A DNA stretch of 64,000 nucleotides, taken from assembly GCF_036637135.1 (NCBI RefSeq), contig NZ_JAVWNC010000003.1:1-64000 (forward strand). The letters run 5' to 3'. The stretch comes from Anaerorhabdus sp036637135 (GTDB lineage Bacteria > Bacillota_I > Bacilli_A > Erysipelotrichales > Erysipelotrichaceae). Within the stretch, counting starts at the first letter, position 1. Each line of letters opens with the position of its first letter. Positions 8,461 to 16,651 of the stretch are shown here, piece by piece. The notes below the pieces were generated by a model. The model was not told the origin of the DNA and did no database searches. It saw only the letters and a list, made by a program, of their open reading frames with translations. A program made the translations under genes and the position numbers.

Positions 8461-9216
8461 ATGGAAACAAGTTTTAAAGTAAAAGATTTAGATTTATTCT
8501 ATGGTGATAAACAAGCACTAAAGAAAATCAATATGGACTTATATAGAAATAAAGTTACAGCATTCATTGGTCCTTCTGGTTGTGGTAAGTCAACTTTCTT
8601 ACGCTGTTTAAATCGTATGAATGACTTAATTGAAGGTTGCAAAATTGTAGGAACAATTGAAAAAGATGGAGAAAATATATATTCATCGAAAACAGATATT
8701 GTCGACTTAAGAACGAAAGTGGGAATGGTATTTCAAAAACCAAACCCATTTCCAATGAGTATCTATGATAATGTGGCATATGGTCCACGTTGCCAAGGTC
8801 TTAAAGATAAAAAAGAATTAGAAGAAATTGTTACAAAAGCTCTTAAACAAGCAGCTCTTTATGAAGAAGTAAAAGATCGTTTGCACGAATCAGCTCTTGG
8901 TTTATCAGGTGGTCAACAACAACGTTTATGTATAGCACGTTGTATCGCAATGGAACCTGAAGTAATACTTATGGATGAACCAACTTCAGCATTAGATCCA
9001 ATTGCGACTGCGAAGATAGAAGAGTTGATTGAAGAATTAAAAAAAGACTATACTATTATTATTGTTACTCATAGTATGCAACAAGCTTCACGTATTAGTG
9101 ATTACACTGCTTTCTTCTTATTGGGAGAAGTAGTAGAATTTGATAATACGAAACTGGTATTTAGTACACCACAAGATAAAAGAACAGAAGATTATATTAC
9201 AGGGAGATTCGGATAA
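8461..9216 (+). CDS. pstB: Phosphate ABC transporter ATP-binding protein PstB
   Basis: 251 residues, the normal size. Walker A GPSGCGKST (~residues 37-45), Q-loop VFQKPNPFP, ABC signature LSGGQQQR (~142-149), Walker B ILMDEPTSALDP and the switch His in VTHSM are all present. It energises phosphate uptake through PstCA. An AAAGG site lies 6-10 bases upstream, and the stop overlaps the phoU ATG (TAATG). Confidence 0.97.
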   Translation: METSFKVKDLDLFYGDKQALKKINMDLYRNKVTAFIGPSGCGKSTFLRCLNRMNDLIEGCKIVGTIEKDGENIYSSKTDIVDLRTKVGMVFQKPNPFPMSIYDNVAYGPRCQGLKDKKELEEIVTKALKQAALYEEVKDRLHESALGLSGGQQQRLCIARCIAMEPEVILMDEPTSALDPIATAKIEELIEELKKDYTIIIVTHSMQQASRISDYTAFFLLGEVVEFDNTKLVFSTPQDKRTEDYITGRFG

Positions 9217-9857
9217 TGACAAAACTTGATGAAAAATGTACTTTAATTAAAGAATGTGTAATGAAAATGGCAAAACGTGTTGAAGACATGTATGCTTTAT
9301 CACTTGAAATAATTGAAACAGGAAATACTGAAACTGCCCTTAAAGTAATTGAAATGGACAGTTTTGTAAACAGTGCAGAAGAAGAAATCAATGATTTAGC
9401 CATTGAAGCATTGTGTTTATTATCACCAGTTGCAAGTGATTTACGTAAAGTAATAAGCGCAATTAAGATTGCTTCGGATTTGGAACGTATTGGAGATTAT
9501 GCAAAAAGCATTGCAGGATTTGTAGTGCGTAATGGAAAACTAGATCCTGAATTAGCACTTAAGGCAAAAGATTTAGGTGACGCATTCCTCACGATGATTG
9601 ACCATGCAATGGACAGCTATAATAAATCTGATGCAGTTTGGGCAATGAGTATTCCTGAAGAAGATCTTCAAATTGATCGCATTTATGATGAGATTGTTAA
9701 GTACTTACAAGCTAAGATTAAGAAGCAAGAAGTATCGGATGATATTATCCCAGTATTAGGTATGTTACGCAATTTAAAGCGTGCAGGTGAGCACACTAAA
9801 AATATTTGTGAACATACTATATTTGAAGTAAAAGGACAACATATTGAATTTAACTAA
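9216..9857 (+). CDS. phoU: Phosphate signalling protein PhoU
   Basis: 213 residues, predicted all-helical with the two PhoU repeats. Each carries the expected metal-binding acidic motif: ASDLERIGDYAKSI (~residues 87-100) and LRNLKRAGEHTKNI (~187-200). PhoU links PstB to the PhoR kinase and dampens Pho signalling when phosphate is plentiful. It is the last gene of the pst operon, translationally coupled to pstB and followed by a terminator. Confidence 0.95.
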   Translation: MTKLDEKCTLIKECVMKMAKRVEDMYALSLEIIETGNTETALKVIEMDSFVNSAEEEINDLAIEALCLLSPVASDLRKVISAIKIASDLERIGDYAKSIAGFVVRNGKLDPELALKAKDLGDAFLTMIDHAMDSYNKSDAVWAMSIPEEDLQIDRIYDEIVKYLQAKIKKQEVSDDIIPVLGMLRNLKRAGEHTKNICEHTIFEVKGQHIEFN

Positions 9858-9880
9858 GATACCTGTAAGGGTATCTTTTT
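9856..9880 (+). terminator. Intrinsic terminator of the pst operon
   Basis: AAGATACC (9856-9863) pairs with GGTATCTT (9870-9877), loop of six, then TTTTT. The stem begins inside the phoU stop codon. Confidence 0.85.
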
Positions 9881-9893
9881 AAAATCCAATTAC

Positions 9894-9922
9894 TTGACTT
9901 AATTAAGTAAAAGAGTTATAAA
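9894..9922 (+). promoter_or_regulatory. Sigma-A promoter of the M-box/mgtA transcript
   Basis: TTGACT (9894-9899), 17-bp spacer, TATAAA (9917-9922). Predicted transcription start is about 9929, just before the first conserved riboswitch bases. Confidence 0.75.
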
Positions 9923-9930
9923 GAAGATAG

Positions 9931-10080
9931 AATCAGTAGGTGAGGCTACCTTAGGGATACGGATTGCTGCCGCGAAATTGTGGAGACACAATGAGTTGGT
10001 CAACAGTCTATGTCGCGTCAAGGCATAGAATAATGTAATAACATTGCCCTAAGAAGTTAAAGCTTGAATGATATAGAACG
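9931..10080 (+). promoter_or_regulatory. M-box (ykoK-type) magnesium riboswitch
   Basis: The 414-bp gap between phoU and mgtA holds this leader. Conserved M-box blocks are present in order: GTAGGTGAGGCTACC (9936-9950), GCTGCCGCGAAA (9966-9977), TGGTCAACAG (9997-10006), AAGGCATAG (10020-10028) and GTTAAAGCTTGAA (10056-10068). This is the Mg2+-sensing class RF00380 family, which in Bacillus stops transcription of Mg2+ importers when Mg2+ is high. A terminator hairpin follows at once and mgtA is downstream, so the pairing of sensor and target is internally consistent. Confidence 0.92.
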
Positions 10081-10087
10081 TTTTTTT

Positions 10088-10116
10088 AAGTCCTTGTCTA
10101 ACTGATGAGGACTTTT
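10088..10116 (+). terminator. M-box-controlled terminator
   Basis: AAGTCCT (10088-10094) pairs with AGGACTT (10108-10114), followed by TTTT. It sits directly after the riboswitch and ahead of the leader ORF, so it is the likely expression platform: closed at high Mg2+, prevented at low Mg2+. Confidence 0.75.
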
Positions 10117-10137
10117 ATATTGAAGGAGGTGAGTTGT

Positions 10138-10230
10138 ATGAGTAGTGGTCATCCGTGTATTGAAGACATATGGCTGAATTATAATAAATTGAATAGCTTA
10201 TACAGCTCATTTCGTATTTCTATGAATTAA
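10138..10230 (+). CDS. 30-residue leader ORF between the M-box and mgtA
   Basis: An ORF of 30 codons plus stop behind an exceptionally strong ribosome site (GAAGGAGGTGA, 10122-10132). The peptide begins MSSGHPCIEDIWLNYNKLNS and has no signal peptide or membrane segment. It lies after the riboswitch terminator, so it is translated only on read-through transcripts. I know of no named homologue. Its position recalls mgtA leader peptides of enterobacteria, but the sequence is unrelated as far as I can see. It might be a regulatory leader or a small pump-associated protein; function unknown. Confidence 0.6.
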   Translation: MSSGHPCIEDIWLNYNKLNSLYSSFRISMN

Positions 10231-10247
10231 GATTTATTGTAAGGATG

Positions 10248-10265
10248 CCTCTAAAAGAGGAGGAT
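10248..10265 (+). promoter_or_regulatory. Hairpin overlapping the mgtA Shine-Dalgarno
   Basis: CCTCT (10248-10252) can pair with AGAGG (10256-10260) across an AAA loop. The right arm is part of the mgtA ribosome site AGAGGAGGA (10256-10264). A short stem like this could limit initiation at mgtA unless ribosomes translating the upstream leader ORF, which stops at 10230, or another factor opens it. Confidence 0.45.
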
Positions 10266-10270
10266 CTATT

Positions 10271-12940
10271 ATGGTAAAGAGAATAGTAAGTTTTTTCATG
10301 CAACAATCAATTGTTGTTGAAGAAAAAATGAAAAAAATGATTCAATTATCTGTAAATGAAGTATTAAGAGAAGTTGGTAACAATCTTAATGGTTATACAG
10401 AAAATGAAGTTAAGAAACAACGTGAACATTTTGGAGAAAATGTTTTAATACAAAAGAAAAAAGAATCCATGATTAAATTAGTTTTTGATACAATCAAAAA
10501 TCCTTTTTCACTTGTATTATTAACTCTTGCGGTTATTTCTTTAATAACACAAGATTATGCAGCAGTAACAATTATTGTCTTGATGGTTAGCTTAAGCAGT
10601 ATTTTAGGAATTACTCAAGAGTTAAAAAGTTCAAAAGCAGTTGAACAACTCACTGAAATGGTAGAAACAACTGTTGATGTACAAAGAAAATTAGATAACG
10701 AAATTTCTAAGCGAATTGAAATTCCAATGGATGAATTAGTTGTAGGTGATATTCTCTATTTATCTGCAGGTGATATTATTCCTGCAGATGTAAGACTAAT
10801 TCAAACAAAAGATTTCTTTGTTACCCAATCATCACTTACTGGTGAAAGTGAACCATTAGAAAAATTTAGTGAAGCTATCCTTGATGATACAACACCAATT
10901 CTTCAATCAAATAATCTTGTGTTTATGGGATGTAATGTCGTATCTGGTTCAGCTACAGGAGTTGTGCTTGCTGTAGGTAATGAAACAATGTTTGGTCATA
11001 TCGCAAAATCTTTACAAGAAAAGGACACAGTAACAAACTTTGAAAAAGGAATTAACTCTGTATCCATGGTTTTTGTACGATTCATGTTGATCATGGCACC
11101 AATTGTTTTTTTGATGAATGGGTTTACAAAAGGAAATTGGTTAGAAGCTTTCTTATTCGCAATTTCAATTGCAGTAGGATTAACACCAGAGATGTTACCC
11201 ATGATTGTGTCTGTTAACCTTGCAAAAGGTGCGATGGAAATGTCAAAGAAAAAAGTAATTGTTAAGAAATTAAATGCCATTCAAAATTTTGGTGCAATGG
11301 ATGTATTGTGTACAGATAAAACAGGTACAATTACACAGGATAAAGTTACACTTAAATATTATTTAAATATCCATGGTGATGAAGATGATCGTATTTTAAG
11401 ACATGGATTTCTTAATAGTTATTATCAAACAGGATTGAGAAACTTGATGGACAATGCAATCATTGCGCATGTGGATGCACTCGAGAAGAAAGATTTATTT
11501 GATAACTATCGTAAGATAGATGAAATTCCATTTGACTTTAATCGACGTCGTATGAGTGTTGTGGTTGAGAATATAAATACAGAAAATTATCAACTAATAA
11601 CAAAAGGGGCTATTGAAGAAATGTTGTCTATTTGTAGCTATGCAGAATATCATGACACAATTGAACCTTTGGACAATACGCTTCGAACTGAAATACTTGA
11701 TCGTTGTTATCAATATAATGAAAAAGGATTTAGAGTCTTGGGTATAGCTCATAAGAAATTAGATTTATCATCCACAACAATCTCGGTAGAGGATGAGAAA
11801 GAGATGGTTCTATTGGGATTTCTTGCCTTCTTTGACCCTCCAAAAGGTAGTACAAGAGAAGCGCTTTCTGTTTTAAAAGAATATGGTGTAAGTGTAAAAG
11901 TTTTAACGGGCGATAATGACGCAGTAACAAAATACATTTGCAGCGAAGTAGGATTGAATGTTAAAAACTTCATGCTAGGCGAAGTTGTTGAATCAATGAA
12001 TGATGAGGAATTAAGTAGAGCCGTAGAAGTAGTCGATGTATTTGCTAAACTATCTCCATCACAAAAAACAAGAATTGTTAAAATGCTTCATCACAATGGT
12101 CATACAGTTGGTTTTATGGGTGATGGAATCAATGATGCATCAGCGATGAAAGCAGCAGATGTGGGTATCTCTGTTGATTCTGCTGTAGATATTGCAAAAG
12201 AGAGTGCATCAATTATTCTACTAGAGAAAGATTTAATGGTATTGGAACAAGGATTAGTAGAAGGTCGTAAGACATTCACAAATATATTGAAGTATATTAA
12301 GATTACTGCTAGTTCTAATTTTGGAAATATGTTTTCAGTGTTGGCAGCTAGTATTTTGTTACCATTTCTACCTATGATGCCTTTACAAATTTTAATCTTA
12401 AATTTGATATATGATATTTCGTGTACTGCAATACCTTGGGATAATGTAGATGAAGATTATCTAAAAGAACCTAGACAATGGGATGCAAATAGTATATCTA
12501 GATTTATGGTTTATTTTGGACCGACAAGTTCAATCTTTGATCTTTTAACTTATTTGATTTTATTCTTTGGAGTATGTCCGTTTGTTTTTGGAGGGAATTT
12601 CAATTCACTAACTCCGGAAATGAAAGTATTGTTTATTAGTTTGTTTCAAACGGGCTGGTTCATCGAAAGTTTATGGACACAAACTTTTATCATTCATATG
12701 CTAAGAACTCAAAAAATACCTTTTATTCAAAGCGTAGCTTCGTGGAAATTAATCTTGGGTACTACATTTGGAATAATTGTTGGAACACTTATTCCGTTTA
12801 CAATGATAGGTACAACGTTGGATATGATGAGTTTACCTGGGTTCTATTTCATCATTCTTGTTGGTATTATCATTTTATATAATCTTCTCACATCATTTGT
12901 AAAAATAATATATATCAAAAAATTTAGCAGGTTATTATAA
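10271..12940 (+). CDS. mgtA: Magnesium-translocating P-type ATPase MgtA
   Basis: 889 residues, the usual MgtA/MgtB size. Landmarks: LTGESEPLEKF (~residue 197), PEMLPMIVSVNLAKGA in the fourth membrane segment (~306-321, the P-type ATPase subgroup III pattern), phosphorylation motif DKTGTIT (~350) and GDGIND (~617). It imports Mg2+ using ATP. The start at 10271 has an AGAGGAGGA site 6 bp upstream. Transcription is governed by the M-box, and translation perhaps by the leader ORF and the hairpin at its ribosome site. The C-terminus has the expected six-helix block. Confidence 0.95.
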   Translation: MVKRIVSFFMQQSIVVEEKMKKMIQLSVNEVLREVGNNLNGYTENEVKKQREHFGENVLIQKKKESMIKLVFDTIKNPFSLVLLTLAVISLITQDYAAVTIIVLMVSLSSILGITQELKSSKAVEQLTEMVETTVDVQRKLDNEISKRIEIPMDELVVGDILYLSAGDIIPADVRLIQTKDFFVTQSSLTGESEPLEKFSEAILDDTTPILQSNNLVFMGCNVVSGSATGVVLAVGNETMFGHIAKSLQEKDTVTNFEKGINSVSMVFVRFMLIMAPIVFLMNGFTKGNWLEAFLFAISIAVGLTPEMLPMIVSVNLAKGAMEMSKKKVIVKKLNAIQNFGAMDVLCTDKTGTITQDKVTLKYYLNIHGDEDDRILRHGFLNSYYQTGLRNLMDNAIIAHVDALEKKDLFDNYRKIDEIPFDFNRRRMSVVVENINTENYQLITKGAIEEMLSICSYAEYHDTIEPLDNTLRTEILDRCYQYNEKGFRVLGIAHKKLDLSSTTISVEDEKEMVLLGFLAFFDPPKGSTREALSVLKEYGVSVKVLTGDNDAVTKYICSEVGLNVKNFMLGEVVESMNDEELSRAVEVVDVFAKLSPSQKTRIVKMLHHNGHTVGFMGDGINDASAMKAADVGISVDSAVDIAKESASIILLEKDLMVLEQGLVEGRKTFTNILKYIKITASSNFGNMFSVLAASILLPFLPMMPLQILILNLIYDISCTAIPWDNVDEDYLKEPRQWDANSISRFMVYFGPTSSIFDLLTYLILFFGVCPFVFGGNFNSLTPEMKVLFISLFQTGWFIESLWTQTFIIHMLRTQKIPFIQSVASWKLILGTTFGIIVGTLIPFTMIGTTLDMMSLPGFYFIILVGIIILYNLLTSFVKIIYIKKFSRLL

Positions 12941-12967
12941 AACAAGCAGGTCATTGACCTACTTGTT
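12941..12967. terminator. Bidirectional terminator between mgtA and phoR
   Basis: AACAAG-C-AGGT at 12941-12951 pairs with ACCT-A-CTTGTT at 12957-12967, with one mismatch. A's precede it and T's follow it, so it can serve both convergent genes. Confidence 0.7.
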
Positions 12968-14245
12968 TATTTTTATTACAAATTTTGTACCATGATTGAG
13001 ATAATCGAAGACCTCAATTGTACCGTTGTGAAAATCAACACCATGTTTTACGATGGCTAATCCAAGACCAGTTCCTTCGATTTGTTTACTATGTGATTTA
13101 TCGCTGCGGTAAAATCGCTCGAATACACGTTCTTTATCCTTGTCATGGATTCCTATGCCATCATCTTTTACAATGATTTCAATGTAAGAAGTACGATCCC
13201 TAAGACTAACCCAAACATGTCCATTTTCATAATTATACTTAATTGCATTTTGAATGAGGTTATACATGATTTCGTAGATAATTTGTCTTACTGCTAAACC
13301 TTTTACTGGAAGTGTTTCATCAATTAATGCAACATTTGCATTTCCAGCATAGTTTTCAAGATTACGTAATACATTTTGAATCACTTCTTGATAATCAATA
13401 GTTTCATAATCAAGCTGTACATTACCTTCATCTAGTTTAGATAATTTAATGATATCCTCAATTATACGTAATAATTGTTTAGATTCATCCACAATCTTTC
13501 TAGAGAATTCTTGAGTGTTATCACCTTGTAAGTTATTTGCCATGATTTCAGCGTATCCAGAAATACTAGTTAAGGGTGTTTTTAATTCATGAGATACATT
13601 GGCACTAAATTCTTTACGTATTTTATTGTGGTAGCTCATATTTTCTAAAAGTGGTTGAAGTTCAGGATATGTTTTGTTTGAAAGGGGTATATCCAAATTC
13701 AAATGATTAATAGGGTCAACTATTTTTTGTGTTAATATACGCGCAATAATTAAACTTATTACAATTACTGATGCGAAGATCAATAGTATGGGCATGAATG
13801 AGGAACCCAATGTACTAATAAGCGTATTCGATGTGGTACTCAAACGAAGTATATTTCCATTATCTAATTTCAATGCATAATAATAAGTTGATTCATTCAA
13901 TGTATCGGAATAACGTGTTGATGCCGCTTGTCCTTTTTTAACGGCTTCAATAAACTCAGGGCGCGTTGAATGATTACTCAAACTATTTAAATTGTATCTA
14001 GAATCAAGTAAAACTTTACCATCTGCCTGAATGAGGGTGATTCTTGATTCGGAATAAAATTTAGTTTGCAAGAAGTCATCTGGATTTTTGTTATAGAGTT
14101 GCGCTAATGAATTTGTTTCATTAATTAGAGTTTGTTTTGTTGTTTTTTCTAAATCAGTATAGATTATGAAAGTACACAAAAAATAAGAAATCGCAACAAG
14201 TACGATTGAAGTTAATGCGATACTTTGAAAAATCTTTTTTTTCAT
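12959..14245 (-). CDS. phoR: Phosphate-responsive sensor histidine kinase PhoR
   Basis: 428 residues. Membrane helices near residues 8-30 and ~150-172 flank an extracytoplasmic sensor region. Then come the dimerisation/phosphotransfer helix with the H-box FSANVSHELKTPLTSISGYA (~217-236), N-box (NLIQNAIKYN), and G-boxes (DDGIGIHDKD and GTGLGLAIVKHG). It phosphorylates PhoP, whose gene overlaps it by 4 bp (ATGA). It is assigned as PhoR rather than a generic kinase because of the pst operon and Pho boxes nearby. Compared with Bacillus PhoR (~579 aa) it is shorter and shows no obvious cytoplasmic PAS domain. Confidence 0.85.
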   Translation of the reverse strand: MKKKIFQSIALTSIVLVAISYFLCTFIIYTDLEKTTKQTLINETNSLAQLYNKNPDDFLQTKFYSESRITLIQADGKVLLDSRYNLNSLSNHSTRPEFIEAVKKGQAASTRYSDTLNESTYYYALKLDNGNILRLSTTSNTLISTLGSSFMPILLIFASVIVISLIIARILTQKIVDPINHLNLDIPLSNKTYPELQPLLENMSYHNKIRKEFSANVSHELKTPLTSISGYAEIMANNLQGDNTQEFSRKIVDESKQLLRIIEDIIKLSKLDEGNVQLDYETIDYQEVIQNVLRNLENYAGNANVALIDETLPVKGLAVRQIIYEIMYNLIQNAIKYNYENGHVWVSLRDRTSYIEIIVKDDGIGIHDKDKERVFERFYRSDKSHSKQIEGTGLGLAIVKHGVDFHNGTIEVFDYLNHGTKFVIKINK

Positions 14246-14916
14246 TCTTTATCCACCATCTTATAACCAACACCACGAATTGTTTCGATGTAATCACTGG
14301 CATGTTCGAGTTTAGAACGTAATGTACGAATATGAACATCAACAGTTCGTGTTTCACCATAATAATCATAACCCCAAATTTGTTCAAGTAATTGATCACG
14401 TGTTAAAACAATACCTTGATTTTCCATCAAAAGTTTTAATAATTCAAATTCTTTTAAAGTTAAAATGATTCGTTTATCTTGTAACAAGACAAAATGACGT
14501 TGTGTATCGATTGTTAAATCCTTAAAGGAAATTGTTTTTGAAGGAGTTGGTTTATCAGTTCTACGAAGAACTGCTTTCACTCTTGCGACAAGTTCCATGA
14601 TACCAAACGGTTTTGTGATATAATCATCGGCACCAAGATCAAGGCCTTGTACCTTATCATATTCACTATTTTTTGCCGTCAACAAAATAACGGGTATATT
14701 CTTCGTAGTAATTGAAGTTTTCAATTGTTTTAAAATTGATAATCCACTTTCCCCAGGAAGCATAATATCTAATAGTATTAATTCTGGTTTTTCATCAGCA
14801 ATAGCTGGATAAAATGATTTCGCATCACTAAAACCTCTGGCTTGAAAACCAGTGTTATTGAGAGTATAGACAATCAGTTCTTGAATATTTTGTTCATCTT
14901 CTACGCAGTATATCAT
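14242..14916 (-). CDS. phoP: Phosphate response regulator PhoP (OmpR family)
   Basis: 224 residues from the ATG at 14916, chosen because AGGTGA lies just upstream; an in-frame ATG 45 bp further up lacks a site. The receiver domain has the acidic pair (CVEDE), phosphoacceptor Asp in LILLDIMLPGESG (~residue 50) and Lys in YITKPFG. The winged-helix C-terminus has the OmpR signature (LTLKEFELLKLLMENQGIVL and RTVDVHIRTLRSKLE). It should bind the Pho boxes before pstS and those at 14977-14993. Confidence 0.9.
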   Translation of the reverse strand: MIYCVEDEQNIQELIVYTLNNTGFQARGFSDAKSFYPAIADEKPELILLDIMLPGESGLSILKQLKTSITTKNIPVILLTAKNSEYDKVQGLDLGADDYITKPFGIMELVARVKAVLRRTDKPTPSKTISFKDLTIDTQRHFVLLQDKRIILTLKEFELLKLLMENQGIVLTRDQLLEQIWGYDYYGETRTVDVHIRTLRSKLEHASDYIETIRGVGYKMVDKE

Positions 14917-14976
14917 ATCATCACCTACCCATAGTTTACGTGTTTTATGCGCTAACTTCAATCACTCATCCTTTAT

Positions 14977-14993
14977 TTAACACAAAATTAACA
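14977..14993 (+). promoter_or_regulatory. Pair of Pho boxes between phoP and the zinc-ribbon gene
   Basis: Two perfect TTAACA copies start at 14977 and 14988, an exact 11-bp period as in front of pstS. They read on the + strand, towards the gene at 15062 (TATAAT at 15038-15043), but lie only about 60 bp upstream of phoP and could mediate autoregulation. Which gene they serve is undecided. Confidence 0.55.
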
Positions 14994-15061
14994 ATTTATC
15001 ATCTTTGTATAAATATGTTATTTTCTAAGAAAGATGATATAATTGGAATCGGTGATAAAAA

Positions 15062-15466
15062 ATGAATAAAATTAAATATGCTTTACTTCGATTTATGCAA
15101 GGACGATATGGAGTAGATAGTCTTAACAATTTCATTTTGTATACTTCTATTGGGATATACATAATTGATATCTTCTTTGTTAAGGATTTCTATTTGTCTA
15201 TTGTTTCTCAATTGATGGTAATTGTGGTTATTTTTCGTATGTTTTCTAAGAATTGGATGGCAAGGCAAAAGGAAAATGCAACGTTCTTAAAACTTACAAA
15301 AGGAATTCGTCGATATTTTGTTTGTCTTCAAAAACAAATGAAAGATCGTGAACATGCTTATTTCTTGTGTCCAAACTGTAAACAAATTGTACGTGTACCT
15401 AGAGGCAAAGGTAAAATTGAATTGATATGCCCAACATGCAAAACTAAATTTGAAAGAAAGTCATAA
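15062..15466 (+). CDS. Small membrane protein with C-terminal zinc ribbon
   Basis: 134 residues. Two adjacent hydrophobic segments (~residues 22-40 and ~43-62) are followed by a basic stretch and a C-terminal zinc ribbon of two CxxC knuckles (CPNC at ~102-105 and CPTC at ~122-125). No function is known to me. It is divergent from phoPR and lies behind two Pho boxes, so it may belong to the Pho regulon. A perfect TATAAT (15038-15043) lies 18 bp before the ATG, and the ribosome site is weak (GGTGATA). Confidence 0.7.
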   Translation: MNKIKYALLRFMQGRYGVDSLNNFILYTSIGIYIIDIFFVKDFYLSIVSQLMVIVVIFRMFSKNWMARQKENATFLKLTKGIRRYFVCLQKQMKDREHAYFLCPNCKQIVRVPRGKGKIELICPTCKTKFERKS

Positions 15467-15492
15467 AAAAATGTAGGTAAACTACATTTTTT
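15466..15492. terminator. Bidirectional terminator between the zinc-ribbon gene and serA
   Basis: AAAAAATGTAG (15466-15476) pairs with CTACATTTTTT (15482-15492) around a 5-nt loop. The A run and T run make it usable from both sides. Confidence 0.85.
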
Positions 15493-16651
15493 TTAATGCT
15501 CGAACTTTTGAAATACCCTCTATTGAATTCAATTCTTGTATTAAAGTTTCGTTTATTTCGTTTTCTAAGTCAATTAATGTATATGCAAATTGACCTTTTG
15601 AATTGTTCATCAAGTTGGATATATTCAGACTGTATTTTGCAAGTGTTTGAGTGATTTGGCCAATCATGTTGGGAATGTTTTTATGCAAAATCGCAAGACG
15701 GCTTGTTACAGAACAAATTCCCATATCACAGCTTGGATAGTTTACTGAATTTTTAATATTTCCGTTTTCGATATAGTCCATCATTTCTAAAACAGCCATA
15801 TGAGCACAATTATCTTCTGATTCTTCGGTTGAAGCACCAAGGTGAGGAATCACAATAGTATTTTTCATTTTCATGATTGTCGGATTTGGAAAGTCAGTAA
15901 TGTATTTTCTAACGATACCACTTTCAATTGCAGCATGTAAATCCTCTTCATTGACTAAGGTATCTCTTGAGAAATTAAGCAATACTGTTCCTACTTTCAT
16001 TTTACTTATAATTGAAGAGTTAATCATACCCTTCGAATCACTTGTTAGTGGTAAATGTAGCGTAATGAAATCTGATTTTTCTAATAGAGCATTAATATCA
16101 GTTGCATGTTCAACTTTGGATGATAAACTCCATGCCGCATGAATTGATATGAAGGGATCATAACCGATTACTTTCATGCCTAATGAGATAGCTACATTCG
16201 CAACTTTTGCACCAATTGCTCCAAGACCAATAACTCCTAACGTTTTTCCTTGAATTTCAGTACCAGCGAAATTCTTTTTTTCTTTCTCTGTAGTTTTTGT
16301 AATGTTTGCATCTTGTGCGTTATTTCGGCACCATTCAATACCACCGACTAAATCACGGCATGCTAATAACATACTGGCGATAACTAATTCCTTTACACCG
16401 TTGGCATTTGCACCAGGTGTATTGAAAACTACAATACCTTGTTCACTACAAACATCAAGAGGAATATTGTTGACTCCAGCACCTGCTCTTGCAATACAAT
16501 TAAGTTCTTTTGAAAATGTTAAATCCAACATAGGAGCACTACGCACAAGTATACCTTGAGCTTCATCAACAGTATCAGTAATTACATAAGAATCTGTTAG
16601 CTCATCTAGTCCTTTTGGTGAAATTGGATTAAGGCAATGGATTTTAATCAT
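15482..16651 (-). CDS. serA: D-3-phosphoglycerate dehydrogenase
   Basis: 389 residues from the ATG at 16651, which overlaps the serC stop by 8 bp; the alternative ATG at 16675 lies further inside serC with a poorer ribosome site. It has the NAD-binding motif GLGAIGAKVANVAISLG (~residues 147-163), catalytic Arg/Glu/His region (LNFSRDTLVNEEDL and PHLGASTEESE), and a C-terminal ACT domain (~residues 318-389). It makes 3-phosphohydroxypyruvate, the first step of serine synthesis. It is the short type (one ACT domain, no intervening domain). No serB is in the window. Confidence 0.93.
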   Translation of the reverse strand: MIKIHCLNPISPKGLDELTDSYVITDTVDEAQGILVRSAPMLDLTFSKELNCIARAGAGVNNIPLDVCSEQGIVVFNTPGANANGVKELVIASMLLACRDLVGGIEWCRNNAQDANITKTTEKEKKNFAGTEIQGKTLGVIGLGAIGAKVANVAISLGMKVIGYDPFISIHAAWSLSSKVEHATDINALLEKSDFITLHLPLTSDSKGMINSSIISKMKVGTVLLNFSRDTLVNEEDLHAAIESGIVRKYITDFPNPTIMKMKNTIVIPHLGASTEESEDNCAHMAVLEMMDYIENGNIKNSVNYPSCDMGICSVTSRLAILHKNIPNMIGQITQTLAKYSLNISNLMNNSKGQFAYTLIDLENEINETLIQELNSIEGISKVRALKKM

